DNA of 7,446 bases from Clostridiales bacterium (lineage in GTDB: Bacteria > Bacillota > Clostridia > Lachnospirales > WQUN01). The notes beneath the pieces were generated by a model that searched no databases, was not told where the DNA came from, and saw only the letters and a program-made list of their open reading frames with translations. Below are positions 1-5,459 of this stretch, one piece after another. The stretch covers positions 1 through 7,446 of the forward strand of contig JAISZF010000156.1 in NCBI GenBank assembly GCA_031269415.1. The letters are read 5' to 3'. Within the stretch, counting starts at the first letter, position 1. The number at the start of each line of letters is the position of its first letter. The position numbers were made by a program, and so were the translations under genes.

Positions 1-29
1 CGGCGTTTTCATCATAAAACGCCGTTTTT
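1..29 (+). terminator. Rho-independent terminator at left edge
   Basis: A 9-bp perfect stem (CGGCGTTTT, 1-9, with AAAACGCCG, 16-24) closes a 6-base loop and is followed by TTTTT. It has the form of an intrinsic terminator for a plus-strand gene ending left of the window, presumably another gene of the integrated element. The stem may begin before base 1. Confidence 0.75.
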
Positions 30-258
30 GCTTCTGAGAAAGAAACTTTATGTTTTTCAATATTTATTAAATTCTTTTCTGTATCCCATTCATATTTACA
101 ATTCTTATAGTCCACCGCATTACCCCATTTAGTATATCATAAAAAAATAGCTCTGCCATTATTATAACAGCAAAGGCGAAATAAATAAATGGTTCTGTTT
201 GTTTAACCAAGCTCCAATAGGTTGTCAGGCTAAATCGTGTGTATTAGGCAAAATCAAC

Positions 259-289
259 GTATGTGTCCGGTTGCGGACGCATACTTTTT
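259..289 (+). terminator. Terminator-like hairpin inside the leader (possible attenuator)
   Basis: GTATGTGTCCG (259-269) pairs with CGGACGCATAC (274-284) in an 11-bp stem with one G-U wobble and a GTTG loop, followed directly by TTTTT (285-289). This is a good intrinsic terminator, but no gene ends just before it and another terminator lies at 1-29. GTTGCGG (270-276) could instead pair, with a bulge, with CCGACAAC (291-298), which would break the terminator stem. That alternative makes attenuation of the module possible. The fold is seen in the sequence; the regulatory role is inference. Confidence 0.55.
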
Positions 290-393
290 GCCGACAACTC
301 TTTTCACATTCTCGCAACGAGTCCCCCCCCAAAAAAAACTTATCAGCAAGGATTTCTTTTTCCATTTTTCGCGCGGTTCTCACCTTGACAAAC

Positions 394-420
394 CCTCCCG
401 CATACCCTGTTGGCGGGAGG
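394..420 (+). promoter_or_regulatory. Hairpin sequestering the ribosome binding site of the TnpW-like gene
   Basis: CCTCCCGC (394-401) is the exact complement of GCGGGAGG (413-420), with an 11-base loop. The right arm contains the Shine-Dalgarno sequence GGGAGGT, seven bases before the ATG at 429. If folded in the mRNA it would mask ribosome entry, so translation of the small protein may need an opening event or may be kept low on purpose. Confidence 0.55.
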
Positions 421-428
421 TGTTCCAT

Positions 429-644
429 ATGCCGGAACCCAACGCTCATATACGCGGCGATGTACAGTATTTGGTTATCGGGGGCTGTACATACGAGATA
501 CATTCCATTTTCGGAAATAAAATCAAACTTGAAGACATTTTAGCGCGAAGGATACTGAAGGAGCTGGATAAAAAAAGCGCTGTGAAGCAGTCTGAATTGG
601 CTATCTTTTCAACGGTTGAAAATCGCCCATGTTCGGGCAAATAG
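429..644 (+). CDS. Small TnpW-like transposon-associated protein
   Basis: This 71-residue soluble protein starts at an ATG seven bases after GGGAGGT. Longer upstream extensions of the frame have no ribosome binding site and cross the C8A8 tract, so they were not used. The core, about residues 8-45 (G-D-V-Q-Y, then G-G-C-T-Y-E-I-H-S-I-F-G, then L-E-D-I-L with a basic helix), resembles the short TnpW proteins encoded beside serine recombinases of Tn4451-like elements: a beta hairpin with T-Y-x-V/I-x-x-x-F followed by an amphipathic helix. The role of TnpW is not established. The tail after residue 50 looks unstructured. It lies 80 bases before the HTH-like gene. The assignment rests on remembered family pattern and context, not on an alignment. 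Confidence 0.6.
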   Translation: MPEPNAHIRGDVQYLVIGGCTYEIHSIFGNKIKLEDILARRILKELDKKSAVKQSELAIFSTVENRPCSGK

Positions 645-658
645 CTGTAACGTCATGA

Positions 659-687
659 TGGAAACTATCACATTTGTATATTATAAT
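659..687 (+). promoter_or_regulatory. Candidate sigma-A promoter for the HTH/recombinase pair
   Basis: A perfect -10 TATAAT (682-687) lies 17 bases after TGGAAA (659-664, four of six matches to TTGACA). Transcription would begin near 694, about 30 bases before the ATG at 725. The two overlapping genes could therefore be expressed independently of the TnpW-like gene. No clear sporulation sigma-factor motif was recognised here. Confidence 0.45.
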
Positions 688-724
688 GAGTTTATCTTCA
701 ATAATATTCAAGCTGGAGGGCTGT

Positions 725-871
725 ATGGACGAAACCTACGGTTTATGGGGGCAAAAGAACGCGACGTTAAGTGATAGAACCGCTGAAAAGGAATATGGAA
801 TATCCCGTAAAAAAATCCGCGACGCCATAAACGCGGGAGAATTGCAATTCAGAGTGGGTAGTGTATGTTGA
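725..871 (+). CDS. Short HTH/excisionase-like protein, probably C-terminally shortened
   Basis: A 48-residue protein starts at an ATG five bases after GGAGG (GGAGGGCTGT before the ATG). Residues 14-41 (L-S-D-R-T-A-x-K-E-Y-G-I-S-R-x-x-I, then A-G-E-L-Q-F-R) read as a small winged-helix or excisionase-type DNA-binding segment. As I recall them, relatives beside serine recombinases continue past the L-Q-Y/F-R strand with a further helix of about 20 residues. This copy ends after V-G-S-V-C at a TGA overlapping the recombinase start, so it may lack the last helix. It could be a recombination directionality factor, a regulator of the recombinase or a remnant. An upstream in-frame start at 674 has no ribosome binding site. 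The 7-base overlap suggests coupled translation with the recombinase. Confidence 0.6.
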   Translation: MDETYGLWGQKNATLSDRTAEKEYGISRKKIRDAINAGELQFRVGSVC

Positions 872-2469
872 TCAAGCGGCAAAATAGGGCGGCAATTTAC
901 TGCCGCCTTTCCCGCGACGACGGCGGGGACGCCGAGAGCAACTCCATAATTAATCAACGGGCTTTGCTCCAACGATACGCAAAGGATAATAATTTTATCA
1001 TTCATGATGAATATGTGGATGACGGGTATAGCGGAACCGGTTTTGACCGACCGGAGTTCAAACGAATGATCGCCGATATTGAGGACGGCAAAATCAATAC
1101 TGTAATCTGTAAGGATCTATCACGGCTTGGGCGCAATAACGCGATGGTGGCTTATTATACGGAAATATTCTTCCCCGATAACAATGTGCGCTTCGTAGCG
1201 GTAAATGACGCTATCGACACCTTTGAGGGCGAAAACGAAATCATGGCTTTTAAATCTGTCATAAATGAATATTACGCCCGCGATATAAGCAAAAAGGTTC
1301 GTTCATCCAAAAGAATCCGCGCCATAAACGGCCAGCATAATTCCGGAAACGCTCCTTACGGATACGCCAAGAACCCGGAGGACAGGCATAAACTGATAAT
1401 TGACGAGGAAGCGGCGAAGACAGTCCGCGCGATTTTCAGCATGGCGGCTGACGGCGTGGGATATTATAGCATTTCCAAATGGCTATACAATGAGAATATT
1501 TTGACTCCGGCCGCGTATTTCCATCAGCAAACGGGCAAAAATAACTATCGCTTTGATCCGGATTTTCCGTGCGACTGGTCGCCGCGTTCGATTCAGAGAA
1601 TCCTCAGATCTATGGTTTACATCGGACATATGGTCAGCCATAAGCAGGCAAGTAAATCCTTTAAGAATCATAAACTGATTGATCTGCCAAAGGAAGAATG
1701 GATCATTGTGGAGAACACGCATGAGCCAATCATTGACCCGGATCTCTTTGAGAAAGTTCAGCAAATCATATCAGTTAAGAAACGCGCCAATAAGCGGCTA
1801 GGTTCTAACATATTCGCCGGATTGCTGATTTGCGCGGACTGCGGCAGGCATCTGGTCTATATGAGTACGCAGGGCAGATTTAACTGCGACGGCTACCGCC
1901 ACAGCAACAGGGTAGGCGCGGACAGGAGATGCACGCCGCACGGGGTGTCCTACGCGGCGGTATATGAAACCGTCGCCGCGAATATGAACGCCGTGGTCAG
2001 CGGAGTTTTCAACAAAAGTGATTTCATCACTCAAATGCTCAAAAGCACGGAAGATACTTCGTCACATGACCAAAAAGCGCTCCAAAAGCTGATCAGCCGC
2101 GATAATGAACTGAAAACTCTGATAAAAAAAGCCTTTGAGCGGAACGCTTTAGGCTTTATCACCGACTCAACTTTTGAGGACTTGTACGGCGGTTACCAAA
2201 AAGAACAGAATGCCGTCACGGCGAAGATAGATAAGCTTCAGGCAAAACTGTCGGCGGAAAAAAGCAATAATACCCGCGCGGGGCGTATTCTTGAGTTAAC
2301 CAGGCACTATACCGAAATCAGCGAATTGACTCGTGAAACCCTGCTGGATCTCATCGAGAAGATCGTGGTCTACGAGCCGTCGAGAACAGGCGAAAACAAA
2401 CGCGGCTGCCGTTTGGATATTCATTACAGATTTACAGGAAAAACGCCGGACTCGGAGGTATCCCTATAA
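865..2469 (+). CDS. Large serine recombinase (site-specific integrase/excisionase)
   Basis: A 534-residue site-specific recombinase that would integrate or excise the element through a covalent 5'-phosphoserine intermediate. The resolvase-type catalytic domain spans about residues 8-150: Y-C-R-L-S-R with nucleophile Ser16, then K-D-L-S-R-L-G-R-N at 83-91. A Recombinase domain follows (about 160-300, opening with A-P-Y-G-Y). A zinc-ribbon domain comes next (about 317-370) with Cys323, Cys326, Cys341 and Cys356. A coiled coil spans about 400-470, and a C-terminal DUF4368-like segment ends in L-I-E-K-I-V-V-Y-E and I-H-Y-R-F-T-G (497-525). All catalytic and metal-binding landmarks are present, so it looks functional. 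There is no good Shine-Dalgarno; the ATG lies inside the end of the preceding gene, implying translational coupling. The stop codon is about 10 bases from the inferred element end, so the last few residues may belong to the attachment-site region. Confidence 0.93.
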   Translation: MLIKRQNRAAIYCRLSRDDGGDAESNSIINQRALLQRYAKDNNFIIHDEYVDDGYSGTGFDRPEFKRMIADIEDGKINTVICKDLSRLGRNNAMVAYYTEIFFPDNNVRFVAVNDAIDTFEGENEIMAFKSVINEYYARDISKKVRSSKRIRAINGQHNSGNAPYGYAKNPEDRHKLIIDEEAAKTVRAIFSMAADGVGYYSISKWLYNENILTPAAYFHQQTGKNNYRFDPDFPCDWSPRSIQRILRSMVYIGHMVSHKQASKSFKNHKLIDLPKEEWIIVENTHEPIIDPDLFEKVQQIISVKKRANKRLGSNIFAGLLICADCGRHLVYMSTQGRFNCDGYRHSNRVGADRRCTPHGVSYAAVYETVAANMNAVVSGVFNKSDFITQMLKSTEDTSSHDQKALQKLISRDNELKTLIKKAFERNALGFITDSTFEDLYGGYQKEQNAVTAKIDKLQAKLSAEKSNNTRAGRILELTRHYTEISELTRETLLDLIEKIVVYEPSRTGENKRGCRLDIHYRFTGKTPDSEVSL

Positions 2470-2505
2470 ACCCGTAGCGGAGGGGGCTTCCGGGCATCAT
2501 TTCAC
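2455..2505 (+). other. Inferred attachment-site junction (element/chromosome boundary)
   Basis: The recombinase ends at 2469. From 2480 the +1-shifted frame encodes E-G-A-S-G-H-H, the continuation of the subtilase motif G-N-E-G. The codons before it (ccc gta gcg: P-V-A) do not fit the family, so the switch from element to chromosome lies near 2479-2486 (around GAGGGGG). Large serine recombinases cross over at a 2-bp core inside roughly 40-50 bp attachment sites. Which dinucleotide is the core cannot be decided without the other junction. Confidence 0.6.
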
Positions 2506-3322
2506 GGGTACGACAACCTCCTACCAAACCTCCGACGCCCAATTCACAACATCGGGCGGACTCAAATCATTTTTCATTACATTCTGGAAAAATTTCGTTG
2601 ACGACATGACCGTTGAACTCATTTTACCCGATCAGCGCTCGACCGGAGAGATAAATTCCGTCAGTCCGGCACGTTCCATGCGTTTCGGCAGTTTGGCCGT
2701 ATACGCGCGATACGGCCAACCCAGCCATTACAACGAAAACCAGGAGATATTCTTTCAGGTTCAGGCTATAACCGGATATATTCCCGCCGGATTATGGCGC
2801 ATAGTTATACGTACAGGGATATGTGTCGAAGGTAATTTCGATATATGGCTGCCTGTTTTAGAAGAAGTCACAGAAGGCACCCGATTCACCACCCCTACTC
2901 CGTACACCACGGTCACCCTGCCCGCAACCTCGGGCAGCGCGATCAGCGTGGGGGCTTATGATTACAGGCTGAACAGCTTCGCGGATTTTTCCGGCAGGGG
3001 TTATACGCGTACGTCGGGGATAAAACCCGATATTGTCGCCCCGGGCGTAAGCATACTGGCCGCCCGAAGGGGCGGCGGATATGACAGCTACTCCGGCACC
3101 AGCATAGCCGCGCCATTCGTGACAGGAGCAGTGGCTCTGATGATGCAGTGGGGGATTGTTCAAGGCAACGACCCGTTCCTATACGGTCAGCGCGTCAAGT
3201 CTTTCCTGAAAAGCGGCGCCGCGCGCGTTTCCGGACGCGAATACCCGAACGCCGACTGGGGGTTCGGAGCTCTCTGCCTCCGAGACTCAATGGATAAACT
3301 GGTCAGATATCAAACATTGTAA
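2480..3322 (+). pseudogene. C-terminal part of a Csp-like S8 subtilase, split by the element
   Basis: 280 residues of an S8 serine protease of the clostridial CspA/B/C type. After E-G-A-S-G-H-H-F comes a jelly-roll-like insert (about fragment residues 20-130, with W-K-N-F-V-D-D and T-V-E-L), a hallmark of Csp proteases. The end of the catalytic domain follows: I-S-V-G-A-Y, I-K-P-D-I-V-A-P-G, and G-T-S-I-A-A-P with the nucleophile Ser codon at 3101-3103. Missing are the prodomain, the catalytic Asp and His, and the oxyanion Asn, all expected on the far side of the element. No start codon with a ribosome binding site serves the fragment, so alone it is probably silent. Csp proteases activate the cortex hydrolase pro-SleC during germination, and a sleC-like gene follows 13 bases downstream. 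The reading frame is free of stops, which fits either recent disruption or a gene rejoined by excision. Confidence 0.88.
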
Positions 3323-3335
3323 GGAGTGAACAGCT

Positions 3336-4610
3336 ATGAGTTTTTACTACAGGCGCTTTCCGACGCGCTCGATCGGAGTCGACATCGGCGGCCTTAAAGT
3401 CGGCGTATACGCGGTGGATATCGGGATGCCCCTCCCCGACGCGACTGTTATGATAACTCCGCGCGGCGAGGCGGATATGGTTCTGGATCAACTTCTGACC
3501 GACAGTTCCGGTCAGTCCAGTATGATAGAACTGGCGGCGCCGCCCATAGAGTATTCTCTGGATCCCAACGGAGGCAAACCTTACAGCGAGTACGACCTGT
3601 ATGTATCAATGGACGGATACGACAGCGTGGCCGTTGAGGGGGTGCAGATATTCTCCGGCTCAAGGGCTCTGCAGGACGTGCGCCTGCACCCGCGTGACGA
3701 ACCCACGCCCGCGCTGGACACCATACTGATTCAGCCTGAGGTGCTTTGGGGCGACTATCCGCCAAAGATACCGGAAGACGAGGTCAAAGAACTGCCGTCC
3801 TCCACGGGATTTGTCGTTTTGCCGGAGCCGGTAATCCCGGAGACTATCGTTGTGCATAACGGCGCGCCCACAAACGCGTCGGCTCAGAATTATTGGGTAC
3901 CCTTCAAAGACTACGTTAAAAACGTGGCGAGCTGCGAAATATATTCCACATGGCCCGAAGAGACTATTCGCGCCAACGTACTGGCTATCCTCTCGTTTAC
4001 GCTGAACCGCGTATACACAGAATGGTACAGAAACAGAGGATACAGCTTCACGATAACCAACTCGACTCAGTTTGACCACGCGTTCAACTACGGCAGAAAT
4101 ATCTTCGAGGAAATATCGTATATTGTCGACGACATCTTCACCAGCTATATCACCCGCCCGAACATCAGCCAGCCGCTCTTCGCGCAGTACTGCGACGGCA
4201 AGCGCTCACAATGCCCGAAGTGGATGACACAATGGGGTTCAAAAGACTTGGGGGATCGCGGCGAGACAGCTTTGAATATATTGAAGCATTACTACGGTTC
4301 CGACGTGTATATTGAGCAGGCACAAAAAGTGGACGGCGTACCGACGTCTTATCCAAACGCGGCGCAGCAGAAGGGTTCGTCCGGCGCGCCTGTGCGGGTT
4401 ATTCAGGAGCAGCTCAACGCCATTTCCAACAATTATCCGTCTATCGCGAAGCAAAGGGTAGACGGCATATACGGCGATACCACCAAAGAGGCCGTTCAGA
4501 CATTCCAGCGCATCTTTAACCTGCCCCAAAACGGAATAGTGGATTACGCGACATGGTATAAATTATCGGAGATCTTTGTGGCTGTCACAAAGATAGCTGA
4601 ATTGATGTAA
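3336..4610 (+). CDS. sleC: SleC-like spore cortex-lytic protein (SpoIID-type domain plus peptidoglycan-binding domain)
   Basis: A 424-residue protein close to the usual SleC length. Residues about 20-120 form a beta-rich N-terminal pro-region without a signal peptide. Residues about 187-325 are a SpoIID/LytB-like lytic transglycosylase domain: V-P-F-K-D-Y-V-K-N-V-A, then C-E-I-Y-S-T-W-P-E, where Glu201 aligns with the catalytic Glu of SpoIID, then Cys286/Cys293 and M-T-Q-W-G-S before an H-Y-Y-G. Residues about 345-412 are a PG_binding_1 domain (V-D-G-I-Y-G-D-T-T, A-V-Q-T-F-Q). In Clostridium, SleC is stored inactive in the spore and cleaved by a Csp protease to degrade cortex peptidoglycan during germination. 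The ATG has a clean AAGGAG (3321-3326) overlapping the csp stop codon, so the two genes were one operon. With csp interrupted, no promoter is evident directly upstream. Many clostridia carry several such paralogues, so a germination role is likely but not proven. Confidence 0.85.
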   Translation: MSFYYRRFPTRSIGVDIGGLKVGVYAVDIGMPLPDATVMITPRGEADMVLDQLLTDSSGQSSMIELAAPPIEYSLDPNGGKPYSEYDLYVSMDGYDSVAVEGVQIFSGSRALQDVRLHPRDEPTPALDTILIQPEVLWGDYPPKIPEDEVKELPSSTGFVVLPEPVIPETIVVHNGAPTNASAQNYWVPFKDYVKNVASCEIYSTWPEETIRANVLAILSFTLNRVYTEWYRNRGYSFTITNSTQFDHAFNYGRNIFEEISYIVDDIFTSYITRPNISQPLFAQYCDGKRSQCPKWMTQWGSKDLGDRGETALNILKHYYGSDVYIEQAQKVDGVPTSYPNAAQQKGSSGAPVRVIQEQLNAISNNYPSIAKQRVDGIYGDTTKEAVQTFQRIFNLPQNGIVDYATWYKLSEIFVAVTKIAELM

Positions 4611-4615
4611 ACGCG

Positions 4616-4647
4616 AAACGGCTGTGAGCGCACGCTCACAGCCGTTT
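4616..4647. terminator. Shared terminator hairpin between convergent sleC and spoIIR
   Basis: AAACGGCTGTGAGC (4616-4629) and its exact complement (4634-4647) form a 14-bp stem with a GCAC loop, six bases after the sleC stop and about 20 beyond the spoIIR stop. The A/T ends of the stem supply short U runs on both strands, so it can serve both genes. The U-tract is short (TTT then AG on the plus strand). Confidence 0.75.
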
Positions 4648-4666
4648 AGTCTAGCCCTATTATTAT

Positions 4667-5389
4667 TTATTTCTCTTCCATTTCCGATCGATTTTCCACA
4701 AGATATCCGCTGTTCTTTTTATCTGTATCTTTACCTTTGTTTTTATCCTCATCTTTATGAAGCAGATTCTGCCACCACTCGACGATCTTGAACTTTACGT
4801 TTACCGTTACGCTCTTTTCTCGCGTTTCATCTGACAGCAGCACATATTTTTTATCGACGGCGCTTTTTAATTGTGCTTTATCCTCATCCGGTACCTTACC
4901 CTTGGTCGCGTCGACAAAGCACAGCGGCGGGAACATGACGCACCACCAGTTTCGTCCCTCACCTTCGCCGATCACCACGCGCAACGCCTCATATTCACCC
5001 GGAAAGAACGTAATATCCCCGTAAGTTTTCGTCGGAAAGAAATCTTTCGTCAGGCTTGCTTTTACGGGATAATTGTATCCCCGATCCTTTATAAACGCGG
5101 CGGCGTCCGACTCAATCATCGGAAGTTTCGATTCGATGATCCGCCGGGTTTCGTCCACAGACCGCGAGGCGGACAATTCCGTCTCTAAACGGGACAAGAT
5201 CGCGTCCCTTACCTCCAGCTTCAGAGCCTGATCCTCGGCGGAATCACTGTTTGCCAACACATGAAAACGAATGACAGAACGGGCTAACTCCGACTGGGTA
5301 GTCTCCGAATAGACCATAGTCGCCCAGCCTACTGTCAATGTGAATATCAAACCGCACAGAACAGCGCGCCTAAATATTTTAAACCGCAT
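4667..5389 (-). CDS. spoIIR: Stage II sporulation protein R (SpoIIR)
   Basis: A 240-residue secreted signalling protein. In Bacillus it is made in the forespore under sigma F and crosses to the intermembrane space, where it triggers the SpoIIGA protease to process pro-sigma E in the mother cell. A basic start and hydrophobic stretch at about residues 1-28 form a signal peptide or anchor. The family core follows: L-A-R-S-V-I-R-F-H-V-L-A-N-S-D-S (36-50), Y-P-V-K-A-S-L (107-113), F-F-P-G-E-Y-E-A-L-R-V-V-I-G-E-G (128-143) and the signature N-W-W-C-V-M-F-P-P-L-C-F-V-D (147-160). A highly charged Lys/Asp tail after residue 210 is probably unstructured. The start is the ATG five bases after GGAGG; two upstream in-frame ATGs lie in or before the ribosome binding site. 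It is 70 bases downstream of the SEDS gene and has its own candidate promoter. Confidence 0.95.
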   Translation of the reverse strand: MRFKIFRRAVLCGLIFTLTVGWATMVYSETTQSELARSVIRFHVLANSDSAEDQALKLEVRDAILSRLETELSASRSVDETRRIIESKLPMIESDAAAFIKDRGYNYPVKASLTKDFFPTKTYGDITFFPGEYEALRVVIGEGEGRNWWCVMFPPLCFVDATKGKVPDEDKAQLKSAVDKKYVLLSDETREKSVTVNVKFKIVEWWQNLLHKDEDKNKGKDTDKKNSGYLVENRSEMEEK

Positions 5390-5417
5390 TTCATCCTCCC
5401 GCATACCCTTATGCAAA

Positions 5418-5447
5418 CATTATTAACAAAATTCACAAGGAATATAC
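5418..5447 (-). promoter_or_regulatory. Candidate sigma-F promoter of spoIIR
   Basis: Read on the minus strand, GTATA (5443-5447) is followed after 15 bases by GTTAATAATG (5418-5427). This fits the sigma-F pattern GYATA, 15, GGNRAWAMTW at about eight of ten -10 positions. The predicted start of transcription is some 20 bases before the spoIIR ribosome binding site. Sigma-F control of spoIIR is established in Bacillus subtilis; the site here is inferred by pattern and position. Confidence 0.5.
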
Positions 5448-5459
5448 AGGAAAACGCCA

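Larger units (their letters stand above)
30..428. other. Gene-free, AT-rich leader region upstream of the TnpW-like gene
   Basis: No reading frame here on either strand looks like a real gene. The first 170 bases are very AT-rich, with TATAAC at 163-168 but no convincing -35 partner. The rest holds a terminator-like hairpin (259-289), eight C followed by eight A (323-338), and a hairpin overlapping the next ribosome binding site (394-420). The arrangement looks like a long regulatory 5' leader, or possibly a small RNA, rather than a decayed gene. Confidence 0.5.
1..2482 (+). mobile_element. Right end of an integrated element with a large serine recombinase, inserted in a csp-like gene
   Basis: The stretch holds a TnpW-like small protein, an HTH/excisionase-like small protein and a large serine recombinase, all on the plus strand. 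It ends within about 15 bases of the recombinase stop codon, where sequence for the interior of a subtilase begins. A recombinase gene next to one attachment site is the usual layout for large-serine-recombinase elements (Tn4451/TnpX type, skin-like elements and related phages). The left end is outside the window, so size and cargo are unknown. No conjugation, capsid or resistance genes are visible here. The right boundary is inferred from where subtilase homology starts and is accurate to only a few bases. Confidence 0.72.

Noticed and set aside
189..206. Five-codon leader peptide (ATG at 189, TAA at 206) before the hairpin
   Set aside because: Only a weak AAAGGCG lies upstream, about 12 bases away, and there are no regulatory codon repeats, so it cannot be told from chance.
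385..390. TTGACA as a -35 box
   Set aside because: No -10-like hexamer lies 15-19 bases downstream; that space is the GC-rich hairpin.
199..543. Frames on both strands across 199-503
   Set aside because: They lack ribosome binding sites, cross the terminator hairpin and C8A8 tract, and their residue composition is unlike a protein family.
2333..3322. A single 329-residue frame starting at GTG 2333 and running into the subtilase
   Set aside because: Its first 49 codons overlap the recombinase in another frame, have no ribosome binding site and match no subtilase pattern. It is open only by chance; the real homology begins at 2480.
4788..5188. Plus-strand frames inside spoIIR, and minus-strand frames inside the recombinase, csp and sleC
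   Set aside because: They are antisense shadows of well-supported genes, without ribosome binding sites or recognisable motifs.
4667..5416. Longer SpoIIR start at 5416 or 5404
   Set aside because: These ATGs lie in or before the GGGAGG ribosome binding site. The ATG at 5389 has correct spacing and begins a normal signal peptide.
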